Source of the DNA: Mesorhizobium loti CJ3sym
Lineage (GTDB): Bacteria; Pseudomonadota; Alphaproteobacteria; Rhizobiales; Rhizobiaceae
Direction: 5' to 3'
DNA: 64,000 bases
Assembly: GCF_000472785.1 (NCBI RefSeq)
Contig: NZ_AXAL01000015.1
Coordinates: 1 to 64,000 of the forward strand
Shown: in pieces, positions 35,751 through 44,055 of the stretch
How the letters are laid out: the number at the start of each line of letters is the position of its first letter
Position numbering within the stretch: position 1 is the first letter of the stretch
Program-made: the position numbers and the translations under genes
The notes under the pieces: generated by a model
Told to the model about the DNA's origin: nothing
The model's database searches: none
The model's input: only the letters and a program-made list of their open reading frames with translations

Positions 35751-37016
35751 ATGGCAGACTTGAAACGGACACAGCCGCTGGCGCGCGATGCCATGGCCTA
35801 CGTGCTGGCCGGCGGCCGTGGCAGCCGGCTCAAGGAATTGACCGACCGACGTGCCAAGCCGGCGGTCTATTTCGGCGGCAAGACGCGCATCATCGACTTT
35901 GCGCTGTCCAACGCGCTCAACTCCGGCATTCGCCGCCTTGGCGTGGCCACCCAGTACAAGGCGCATTCGCTGATCCGCCATTTGCAGCGAGGCTGGAACT
36001 TCCTGCGGCCCGAACGAAACGAAAGCTTCGACATCTTGCCGGCCAGCCAGCGCGTCTCTGAAACGCAATGGTATGAAGGCACCGCCGACGCCGTTTACCA
36101 GAACATCGACATCATCGAGGCCTATGGCCCGGAATACATGGTCATCCTCGCCGGCGACCACATCTACAAGATGGATTACGAGCTGATGCTGCGTCAGCAT
36201 GTCGACGCCGGCGCCGATGTCACGGTCGGCTGTTTGGAAGTGCCGCGCATGGAAGCGACCGGCTTCGGCGTCATGCATGTCGATGCCAAGGACAACATCA
36301 TCGCCTTTGTTGAAAAACCCGCCGACCCGCCCGGCATTCCCGACAGGCCGGAGTTTGCCCTGGCCTCTATGGGCATCTACGTCTTCAAGACCAAGTTCCT
36401 GATGGAGCAGTTGCGTCGTGACGCTGCCGAGCCCGGCTCGAGCCGCGACTTCGGCAAGGACATCATCCCCTATATCGTCCAGCACGGTAAGGCGATCGCC
36501 CACCGCTTCGCCAAGTCCTGTGTCCGCTCGACGATGGAAAACGAGGCCTATTGGCGCGATGTCGGCACCGTCGATGCCTATTGGGAAGCCAATATCGATT
36601 TGACAGACATCACGCCGGAACTCGACCTCTACGATCGCGACTGGCCGATCTGGACCTATGCCGAGTTGAAGCCGCCGGCAAAGTTCGTTCATGACGAGGA
36701 TGGCCGGCGTGGTTCGGCCGTGTCCTCGCTCGTCTCGGGCGACTGCATCGTCTCGGGTGCGTCGCTGAAAAGAAGCCTGATCTTCACCGGCGCGCGCATC
36801 AATTCCTATTCGACGCTGGAAGAGGTCGTCATGCTGCCCGACGTTCATGTCGGCCGGAACGCAAAGTTGAAGCGCGTCGTCATCGACCATGGTGTTAGGA
36901 TACCGGAAGGGCTGGTGGTGGGCGAGGATCCGGTGCTCGACGCCAAGCGTTTTCGCGTCTCCGAAAAAGGCATCTGCCTGGTCACCCAGGACATGATCGA
37001 CAAGCTGAAGCTTTAG
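35751..37016 (+). CDS. glgC: Glucose-1-phosphate adenylyltransferase
   Basis: 421 aa with GGGAGGGTAGAA before the ATG. AYVLAGGRGSRLKELTDRRAKPAVYFGGKTRIIDFALSN contains the nucleotide-binding GGRGSRL loop and the allosteric Lys region, ILAGDHIYKMDYELML the metal Asp, and FVEKP the substrate site; the C-terminus is a left-handed helix tail. It makes ADP-glucose, the committed step of glycogen synthesis, and is normally allosterically controlled by fructose-6-P or pyruvate in alphaproteobacteria. Confidence 0.97.
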   Translation: MADLKRTQPLARDAMAYVLAGGRGSRLKELTDRRAKPAVYFGGKTRIIDFALSNALNSGIRRLGVATQYKAHSLIRHLQRGWNFLRPERNESFDILPASQRVSETQWYEGTADAVYQNIDIIEAYGPEYMVILAGDHIYKMDYELMLRQHVDAGADVTVGCLEVPRMEATGFGVMHVDAKDNIIAFVEKPADPPGIPDRPEFALASMGIYVFKTKFLMEQLRRDAAEPGSSRDFGKDIIPYIVQHGKAIAHRFAKSCVRSTMENEAYWRDVGTVDAYWEANIDLTDITPELDLYDRDWPIWTYAELKPPAKFVHDEDGRRGSAVSSLVSGDCIVSGASLKRSLIFTGARINSYSTLEEVVMLPDVHVGRNAKLKRVVIDHGVRIPEGLVVGEDPVLDAKRFRVSEKGICLVTQDMIDKLKL

Positions 37017-37019
37017 GAG

Positions 37020-37072
37020 CTATTCCAGGAAAAGTGGGAAGCGGTTTTCCGTCCGGAATTGCGCAAAACAAA
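37020..37072. repeat. Dispersed intergenic repeat of rhizobial type
   Basis: The gap between glgC and glgA holds ATTCCAGGAAAAGTG...GCGGTTTTCCG...CCGGAATTGCG, in which GGAAAA/TTTTCC and TTCC/GGAA form nested hairpins. The same words appear in the palindrome at 16,540, and I recognise the pattern as a dispersed intergenic element of Mesorhizobium and relatives, from memory only. It may modulate transcript stability between the two genes. Confidence 0.55.
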
Positions 37073-37095
37073 AATTGGACAGGATCCATAGACGC

Positions 37096-38541
37096 ATGCA
37101 GGTTCTGTCGGTCACGCCCGAGATTTTCCCGCTGATCAAGACCGGCGGGCTTGCCGACGTGACCGGCGCGCTGCCCATCGCGCTCGCTGCCAAGGGCGTG
37201 ACCATGCGCACGCTCATTCCCGGCTTTCCCGTGGTGATGGATGCCTTCAAGAAAAAGAAGGCTGTTTACCAATACCCGCTGCTGCAGGGCGGCAAGGCTT
37301 CGGTCCATGCCGTCCAGATTGCCGGGCTCGACCTGTTCGTGCTCGACGCGCCGCATCTGTTCGACCGCCCCGGTGGCCCCTATGGCAATGCTGCGGGCGC
37401 GGATTGGCCGGACAATTGGCGGCGCTTCGCGGCGCTGAGCCAGGTTGGCGGTGACATCGCCGGTGGTGCCATCTCAGGCTACCAGCCTGACATCGTCCAC
37501 GCCCATGACTGGCAGTCGGCGATGACGCTGGCCTATATGCGCTACGGCAAGGCGGTCGGCGTGCCGTCGATGATGACCGTCCACAACCTCGCCTTCCAGG
37601 GCCAGTTCGGCGCTGGCATCTTTGGCGAACTCGGCTTGCCCGCGGTCGCGATGGCGCTTGACGGCGTCGAATATTATGGCGGCGTCGGCTTCCTCAAGGC
37701 CGGCCTGCAGGCCGCCTGGGCGATCACCACGGTCAGCCCGACCTATGCGCAGGAAATCCGCTCGGCGGAATTCGGCATGGGCCTCGACGGCCTGATCAAC
37801 ATGCGCTCCAGTGACCTCTACGGCATCGTCAACGGCATCGACACCGACATCTGGAATCCGGAAACCGACAAGCATCTTGTGTCGGCCTATTCTGCCGGAA
37901 CACTCAAGGCCCGCCTTCCCAATCGGGCGGTTGTCGAGGACCGTTTCAACCTCGACCGCGATGACAGCCCGATCGTCTGCGTCATCAGCCGGCTGACCTG
38001 GCAAAAGGGCATGGATATTTTGGCCACCGTGATCGACGGCATCGTTGCGACCGGTGCACGCCTGGCCATACTGGGCTCCGGTGATGCCGGCCTCGAAGGC
38101 GCGCTGCTTGCCGCTGTTGCACGCCACCGTGGCCGCATCGGTGTGGTCGTCGGTTATGATGAGGGGCTGTCGCACACCATGCAGGGCGGCTGCGACGCCA
38201 TCATCATCCCGTCGCGCTTCGAACCCTGCGGACTGACCCAGCTTTACGGTCTGCGCTACGGCTGCGTGCCGATCGTTGCCCGCACCGGCGGCCTGGCGGA
38301 CACGGTCATCGATGCCAATGAAGCCGCCGTTTCCGCCGGCGTTGCCACCGGCTTTCAGTTCGCGCCCAACAATGGCGTTGCCATGCTGCACGCCATCCGC
38401 CGCCTCGTCGATGCACATGCCAATCCGGCTATCTGGGAATCGCTGCAGCGCCAGGGCATGAAAGCCGATGTGTCCTGGGACAAGAGCGCGGAAAAATATG
38501 TCGAACTCTATCGCCTGCTGCTTTCGAAAAAGGTTGCCTGA
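37096..38541 (+). CDS. glgA: Glycogen synthase (ADP-glucose dependent)
   Basis: 481 aa from ATG 37096 (MQVLSVTPEIFPLIKTGGLADVTGALP, the ADP-glucose-binding KTGGL loop). Other GT5 marks: VHAHDWQSAMTLAYMRY, TVHNLAFQGQF, NGIDTDIWNPETD, CVISRLTWQKGMDIL, and the active-site ESRFEPCGLTQLYGLRYG-like PSRFEPCGLTQLYGLRYG. It lengthens glycogen chains from ADP-glucose. An in-frame TTG at 37075 lies inside the repeat and is unlikely. The stop is three bases before pgm. Confidence 0.97.
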   Translation: MQVLSVTPEIFPLIKTGGLADVTGALPIALAAKGVTMRTLIPGFPVVMDAFKKKKAVYQYPLLQGGKASVHAVQIAGLDLFVLDAPHLFDRPGGPYGNAAGADWPDNWRRFAALSQVGGDIAGGAISGYQPDIVHAHDWQSAMTLAYMRYGKAVGVPSMMTVHNLAFQGQFGAGIFGELGLPAVAMALDGVEYYGGVGFLKAGLQAAWAITTVSPTYAQEIRSAEFGMGLDGLINMRSSDLYGIVNGIDTDIWNPETDKHLVSAYSAGTLKARLPNRAVVEDRFNLDRDDSPIVCVISRLTWQKGMDILATVIDGIVATGARLAILGSGDAGLEGALLAAVARHRGRIGVVVGYDEGLSHTMQGGCDAIIIPSRFEPCGLTQLYGLRYGCVPIVARTGGLADTVIDANEAAVSAGVATGFQFAPNNGVAMLHAIRRLVDAHANPAIWESLQRQGMKADVSWDKSAEKYVELYRLLLSKKVA

Positions 38542-38544
38542 AGC

Positions 38545-40173
38545 ATGATACGGACCGTTCCCACCAAACCCTACCCCGACCAGAAGCCCGGCACGTCGGG
38601 CCTGCGCAAGAAGGTGCCTGTGTTCCAGCAGGAGCACTATGCCGAGAACTTCATCCAGTCGATCTTCGACGCGCTCGACGGGTTCAAGGGCAAGACCCTG
38701 GTGATCGGCGGCGATGGCCGCTTCTATAACAGGGAGGTCATCCAGAAGGCCATCGCCATGGCCGCCGCCAACGGCTTTGGCAAGGTGATGGTCGGGCAGG
38801 GTGGTATCCTGTCGACGCCGGCCGCCTCGCATGTCATCCGCAAATACAAGACCTTCGGCGGCATCATCCTGTCGGCCAGCCACAATCCTGGCGGCCCACA
38901 CGAGGATTTCGGCATCAAGTACAATGCCGGCAATGGCGGCCCGGCACCGGAGAAGCTGACCGACGCGATCTTCGAAAAGACCAAGGCGATTTCGAGCTTC
39001 AAGACATCAGACATCGATCCGATCGACATCGACACGATCGGTACGGTCAAAGCCGCCGGCATGACGGTCGAGATCATCGATCCGGTCGCCGACTATGCCG
39101 AGTTGATGGAAAGCCTGTTCGATTTCGACGCGCTGCGCAAATTGTTCAAGTCGGGCTTCCGCATGCGCTTCGATGCTATGCACGCGGTGACCGGTCCCTA
39201 CGCCAAGGAGATCCTCGAAAACCGGCTCGGCGCGCAGAACGGCACCTGCCGCAACTTCAAGCCGCTGCCAGATTTTGGCGGCCATCACCCGGATCCGAAC
39301 CTCGTCCACGCCAAGCACCTCTATGACGAGATGATGGGGCCCGATGCGCCCGATTTCGGTGCTGCTTCCGATGGTGACGGCGACCGCAATCTGATCATCG
39401 GCAAGGGCATTTTCGTCACCCCGTCGGACTCGGTCGCCATGCTCGCCGCCAATGCCCGCCTGGCGCCCGGCTACAAGGATGGGCTGAAGGGCATCGCCCG
39501 CTCGATGCCGACCAGCGGTGCCGCCGACCGCGTCGCCGAAAAACTCGGCATCGGCATCTATGAGACGCCGACCGGCTGGAAGTTCTTCGGCAATCTGCTC
39601 GACGCCGGCATGGCGACGATCTGCGGCGAGGAGAGCGCCGGCACCGGCTCCAACCATGTCCGCGAGAAGGACGGCCTGTGGGCCGTGCTTTTGTGGCTCA
39701 ACATCCTCGCCTCGCGCGGCGAAAGCTGCAAGCAGGTCGTCACCGAGCACTGGGCGGCCTATGGCCGCAACTACTATTCGCGCCACGACTATGAAGAGGT
39801 CGAGAGCGACCGCGCCAATGCCCTGGTCGATGAACTGCGCGCCAAGCTCGGCTCGCTACCCGGCACCAGCGTGCGCGGCCTGAAGATCGCCAATGCCGAC
39901 GATTTTGCCTATCACGACCCGGTCGACGGTTCGACCAGCGAGCACCAGGGCATCAGGGTGCTGTTCGAAGGCGGCTCGCGCGTCGTCTTCCGGCTTTCCG
40001 GCACCGGCACTTCGGGGGCGACGCTCCGCGTCTATATTGAGCGTTACGAGCCGGACAAGACGAAGCACGATATCGACACCCAGGTCGCACTCGCCGACCT
40101 GATTGCCGCCGCCGATGATATTGCCGGGATCAAGAGCCACACCGGCCGCAACAAGCCGAGCGTGATTACTTGA
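38545..40173 (+). CDS. pgm: Phosphoglucomutase (alpha-D-glucose)
   Basis: 542 aa, the length of rhizobial Pgm. LSASHNPGGPHEDFGIKYN carries the phosphoserine loop, GAASDGDGDRNLIIG the metal loop, CGEESAGTGSNHVREKDG the sugar-specificity loop and RLSGTGTSGATLRVYIE the phosphate loop. It interconverts glucose-1-P and glucose-6-P, linking glycogen to central metabolism and nucleotide sugars. Three bases after glgA; followed by a large repeat and glgX. Confidence 0.97.
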   Translation: MIRTVPTKPYPDQKPGTSGLRKKVPVFQQEHYAENFIQSIFDALDGFKGKTLVIGGDGRFYNREVIQKAIAMAAANGFGKVMVGQGGILSTPAASHVIRKYKTFGGIILSASHNPGGPHEDFGIKYNAGNGGPAPEKLTDAIFEKTKAISSFKTSDIDPIDIDTIGTVKAAGMTVEIIDPVADYAELMESLFDFDALRKLFKSGFRMRFDAMHAVTGPYAKEILENRLGAQNGTCRNFKPLPDFGGHHPDPNLVHAKHLYDEMMGPDAPDFGAASDGDGDRNLIIGKGIFVTPSDSVAMLAANARLAPGYKDGLKGIARSMPTSGAADRVAEKLGIGIYETPTGWKFFGNLLDAGMATICGEESAGTGSNHVREKDGLWAVLLWLNILASRGESCKQVVTEHWAAYGRNYYSRHDYEEVESDRANALVDELRAKLGSLPGTSVRGLKIANADDFAYHDPVDGSTSEHQGIRVLFEGGSRVVFRLSGTGTSGATLRVYIERYEPDKTKHDIDTQVALADLIAAADDIAGIKSHTGRNKPSVIT

Positions 40174-40192
40174 GGGTGGTGTCGTGCGCTCC

Positions 40193-40340
40193 ACCTTCTC
40201 CCCTTGTGGGAGAAGGTGGATCGACGCGTAGCGTCGAGACGGATGAGGGGTGCGTGACAGATCGCCGTCTTTGCCAAGCTGGAGCACCCCTCATCCGTCG
40301 CCTTCGGCGATACCTTCTCCCACAAGGGGAGAAGGGGGAG
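40193..40340. repeat. Large inverted repeat between pgm and glgX
   Basis: The outer arms 40197-40217 and 40312-40332 are perfect 21-bp complements; inner arms GACGGATGAGGGGTG (40238-40252) and CACCCCTCATCCGTC (40285-40299) are perfect 15-bp complements. Each outer arm is itself a small hairpin (CTCCCCTTGTGGGAG). This is the look of a dispersed palindromic element of Rhizobiales. Its right edge, GAAGGGGGAG, lies 6-7 bases before the glgX ATG and serves as the ribosome site. Confidence 0.85.
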
Positions 40341-40345
40341 CCTGC

Positions 40346-42346
40346 ATGACCCAACTCGGTGCCACCATCACCCCGGAAGGCATCCGTTTTGCCGCCTGGT
40401 CCTCGTCAGCCCGTCGCCTTTGGGTGTCGATCTTCGACGAGCAGGGAAACCGCGAACTCGATCGGATGGAAATGAAGCCGGAAGGCGAGGTGGTGCATGC
40501 GCTCTTCGTCTCCGGTCTTGCCGCGGGCACGCGATACGGCTTTCGCGCCGATGGCGATTACGCGCCCGAGCGTGGGCTGTGGTTCGACCCCGACAAGCTG
40601 CTGACCGATCCCTACGCCGTCGAAATCGACCGGCCCTATGCCTATCACTGGCGGCTTGCCGCAAAGCGTAACGAGGGTGCGGACACCGCGCCGCTGATGC
40701 CCAAGGCCGTGGCGACGGCCTTGCCCAAGGCCGTGCCTGCCCTGCCGCCGCTGTTTCGTCCGGGCGGCCTGATCTATGAGCTGAATATCCGCGCCTTCAC
40801 CAAGCTGCACCCGGACATTCCGGAAGAGCAGCGCGGCACGATCGCGGCACTCGCTCACCCTGCTATCATCGAGCATCTGCAAAGGCTCGGCGTTTCCGCC
40901 GTCGAACTGATGCCGGTGACGGCCTGGATTGACGAGCGGCATCTGCCGCCGCTGGGCTTGAGCAACGCATGGGGCTACAATCCCGTTACCTTCATGGCGC
41001 TTGATCCGCGCCTGGCGCCTGGCGGCCTGGCAGAATTGCGAAACACCGTCGCCGCGCTGCGAAAGGCGGGCATCGCTGTCATCCTCGATCTTGTCTTCAA
41101 CCACACAGGCGAAAGCGACCGGCTCGGGCCAACGCTGTCGCTGCGCGGCTTCGACAATCAGGCCTACTACCGGCACCAGCCGGACGGCAAGCTGGTCAAT
41201 GATACCGGCACCGGCAACACCGTCGCCTGCGACCATCCGGTGATGCGGGAGATGGTGCTCGACACGCTTCGCCATTTCGTCCGCAATGCCGGCGTTGACG
41301 GCTTCCGCTTCGATCTCGCTCCGGTGCTTGGCCGCGTCGACGGCGCGTTCAATCCCACAGCGCCGCTGCTCGGTGCGATCGCCGGTGATCCGGTCCTTGC
41401 CGATCGCATGTTGATCGCCGAACCCTGGGATATCGGTTCGAACGGCTATCAACTCGGCAATTTCCGGCCGCCATACCTGGAATGGAATGATCGCTACCGC
41501 GACGATGTCAGGCGCTTCTGGCGCGGCGATGCCGGTTTGGTCGGCGCGCTGGCTACCCGGCTTGCCGGCTCGTCCGATGTCTTCGCCAAGACAGGCCAGC
41601 CGGTGAGCCGCACGGTCAATTTCATCGCCGCTCATGACGGCATGACGCTGGCCGATATCGTCGCCTATGAGCGCAAGCACAACGCGGCCAATGGCGAGCA
41701 GAACCGCGACGGCCACAATGAGAATTTGTCCTGGAACAATGGCGTCGAGGGCGAGACGGGCAACGCTGCGATCACCAGCGCGCGCTTCGACGACCAGTGC
41801 GCGCTGCTTGCCACGCTGTTTGCCTCGCGCGGCACCATCATGCTCACCGCAGGCGACGAATTCGGCCGCAGCCAGCAGGGCAACAACAACGCCTATGCGC
41901 AGGACAATGCCATTACCTGGCTCGACTGGGCAGGCCGCGACCGGGCGCTGGAGCGTTACGCATCGGCACTCGGCACGCTTCGCCGTGCCGTCCCCGCTCT
42001 GTCAGACACGGACTTCCTCACCGGAGAGCCGGCCGATGCGACAGGCATCCCCGACGTCGCCTGGTTGACCGAGACCGGCACGCCGCTCGCAGAGGCCGAC
42101 TGGAACGATGCCGCGCGACATCGCCTCGTCATGCTGCTCGGCGATATGGAGGGCAATCGCCTTGCCGTCATGGTCAATGGCGACCGCCGCCAATGCGTCT
42201 TCACCTTGCCCTCGCGGGAAGGGTTCGGATGGCAGCCGGCGATCAAAACGCAGACGCTCGACCTTGCGCACCCGCTGCCGGGCCGCAGTGTCAATTTCAT
42301 GATCGAGCGTCGGGCCGCAAAGGGCGGCGCCGGGAAGGGTTCGTAA
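40346..42346 (+). CDS. glgX: Glycogen debranching enzyme
   Basis: 666 aa from ATG 40346. CBM48 domain first (EGIRFAAWSSSARRLWVSIFDEQG, GTRYGFRADGDYAPERGLWFDPDKLLTDPYA), then GH13 motifs VILDLVFNHTGE, VDGFRFDLAPVLG (nucleophile), MLIAEPWDIG (acid/base) and NFIAAHDGMTLADIV; NRDGHNENLSWNNGVEGET is typical of GlgX/isoamylase. It hydrolyses alpha-1,6 branch stubs left by GlgP. Start is fixed by GGGGGAG, which belongs to the upstream repeat. The stop shares a base with the next start. Confidence 0.96.
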   Translation: MTQLGATITPEGIRFAAWSSSARRLWVSIFDEQGNRELDRMEMKPEGEVVHALFVSGLAAGTRYGFRADGDYAPERGLWFDPDKLLTDPYAVEIDRPYAYHWRLAAKRNEGADTAPLMPKAVATALPKAVPALPPLFRPGGLIYELNIRAFTKLHPDIPEEQRGTIAALAHPAIIEHLQRLGVSAVELMPVTAWIDERHLPPLGLSNAWGYNPVTFMALDPRLAPGGLAELRNTVAALRKAGIAVILDLVFNHTGESDRLGPTLSLRGFDNQAYYRHQPDGKLVNDTGTGNTVACDHPVMREMVLDTLRHFVRNAGVDGFRFDLAPVLGRVDGAFNPTAPLLGAIAGDPVLADRMLIAEPWDIGSNGYQLGNFRPPYLEWNDRYRDDVRRFWRGDAGLVGALATRLAGSSDVFAKTGQPVSRTVNFIAAHDGMTLADIVAYERKHNAANGEQNRDGHNENLSWNNGVEGETGNAAITSARFDDQCALLATLFASRGTIMLTAGDEFGRSQQGNNNAYAQDNAITWLDWAGRDRALERYASALGTLRRAVPALSDTDFLTGEPADATGIPDVAWLTETGTPLAEADWNDAARHRLVMLLGDMEGNRLAVMVNGDRRQCVFTLPSREGFGWQPAIKTQTLDLAHPLPGRSVNFMIERRAAKGGAGKGS

Positions 42347-44004
42347 TGGCCGACGACAATGCCAGCCCTTGGGCCGACCCGGGGCCCGAGCAGGGCACCG
42401 AATGGTGGCGCGGCTGCGTCATCTATCAGGTCTATCCGCGTTCTTTCCAGGATACGACCGGCGACGGCAGCGGCGATCTAAGGGGTATCACGGCAAGGCT
42501 TGCCCACATTGCCTCGCTCGGCGTTGATGCCGTCTGGTTGTCGCCCTTCTTCAAGTCGCCGATGGCCGACATGGGCTATGACGTGTCGGACTACCGCGAC
42601 GTCGATCCGATGTTCGGCACGCTGGAGGATTTTGACGCCCTGGTCGCCGAGGCGCACCGGCTGGGCCTGAAGATCGTCATCGACCAGGTGCTGTCGCACT
42701 CCTCCGACAAGCACGAATGGTTCGTCGAAAGCCGTGCCAGCCGCGACAATCCCAAGGCCGACTGGTACGTCTGGGCCGACACGAAACCCGATGGCAACGC
42801 GCCCAACAACTGGCTGTCCGTCTTCGGTGGCCCGTCCTGGGAGTGGGATTCGACCCGCCGGCAATATTACATGCACAATTTCTTCGCCTCACAGCCCGAC
42901 CTGAATTTCCACAATCCCGATGTCCAGGACGCGCTGCTCGACACGGTGCGCTTCTGGCTGGAGCGCGGTGTCGATGGGTTCCGGCTTGATACGGTCAACT
43001 ACTATGTCCACGACCGCTGGCTGCGCAGCAATCCGCCTTTGGCGTCCAGCGTCGCCGGCACCAATGGCGAGACCAACACCTACCTTTATCAGGAGCATCT
43101 GTTCGACAAGACGCAGCCGGAAAACTTGGCTTTCCTCAGGCGTTTCCGGGCGTTGCTCGACGAGTATCAGGACCGCGCCGCCGTCGGTGAAATCGGTGAT
43201 GAGGGGCGCTCGCTGCAGACGCTGGCCGCCTATACTTCCGGCGGTGACAAGCTGCAGATGTGCTATACGTTCGATCTGCTCGGCTCACAATTTTCGGCGG
43301 CGCATGTGCGCGGCTGCGTCGAGGCCTTCGAACAGGCGGTTGTCGATGGCTGGGTTTGCTGGGCGTTTTCCAACCATGACGTGGTGCGCCATGTCAGCCG
43401 CTGGGCACGACCGGATGGTGATGCCGACGCGGTCGCCAGATTCTCGATCATGCTGCTCGCTTGCCTGCGCGGCTCGATCTGCCTCTATCAGGGTGAGGAA
43501 CTCGGCCTGGAGGAGGCGGAACTTGCCTATGAGGATCTGCGCGATCCTGTCGGCATCCGCTTTTGGCCAGGCGTGAAGGGGAGGGATGGCTGCCGCACGC
43601 CGATGGTCTGGGAGGCCGGCGCCGACAATGCGGGTTTCTCGACCGGCAAACCCTGGCTGCCGGTCCTGGCCAGTCATCGCGCCCGCGCCGCCGATGTGCA
43701 GAACGGTAATGAGCAATCGGTGCTGTCCGCCTACCGCTCAACGCTCGCCTTGCGCAGGCGCCATCCAGCGCTGGTCAGCGGTTCGATCCGCTTCCTCGAC
43801 GCCGAGGGTGACGTGCTCGCCTTCATCCGCGAGGGCGGCGGCGAAGGGCTGCTCTGTGTCTTCAATTTCTCTGGGGAGCCGGCGAATTGGCCGTTGCCGC
43901 CTGATATCGGAACCGTTGCGGCTGTCTTGGGTGGCACCGGCGCTGTCGAGGAAGGTGCGCTCTCGCTGCCGGCTCTCGGTTGCTTCCTTGGCCGGATCGA
44001 CTGA
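42346..44004 (+). CDS. aglA: GH13 alpha-glucosidase
   Basis: 552 aa, ATG overlapping the glgX stop by one base (TAATG). WWRGCVIYQVYPRSFQDTTGDGSGDLRGI is the classic opening of oligo-1,6-glucosidase/alpha-glucosidase proteins; GVDGFRLDTVNYY has the nucleophile Asp, AVGEIGDEG the acid Glu and AFSNHDVVRH the third Asp; QGEELGLEEAEL follows. No signal peptide, so it acts in the cytoplasm on malto- or isomalto-oligosaccharides, or on sucrose or trehalose-like sugars as for other AglA proteins. It ends the glycogen series. Confidence 0.9.
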   Translation: MADDNASPWADPGPEQGTEWWRGCVIYQVYPRSFQDTTGDGSGDLRGITARLAHIASLGVDAVWLSPFFKSPMADMGYDVSDYRDVDPMFGTLEDFDALVAEAHRLGLKIVIDQVLSHSSDKHEWFVESRASRDNPKADWYVWADTKPDGNAPNNWLSVFGGPSWEWDSTRRQYYMHNFFASQPDLNFHNPDVQDALLDTVRFWLERGVDGFRLDTVNYYVHDRWLRSNPPLASSVAGTNGETNTYLYQEHLFDKTQPENLAFLRRFRALLDEYQDRAAVGEIGDEGRSLQTLAAYTSGGDKLQMCYTFDLLGSQFSAAHVRGCVEAFEQAVVDGWVCWAFSNHDVVRHVSRWARPDGDADAVARFSIMLLACLRGSICLYQGEELGLEEAELAYEDLRDPVGIRFWPGVKGRDGCRTPMVWEAGADNAGFSTGKPWLPVLASHRARAADVQNGNEQSVLSAYRSTLALRRRHPALVSGSIRFLDAEGDVLAFIREGGGEGLLCVFNFSGEPANWPLPPDIGTVAAVLGGTGAVEEGALSLPALGCFLGRID

Positions 44005-44055
44005 CTGCCGGTTCGACCGTGTCTTGGCCAAACGATCCGCTTGGCTACAAATACC

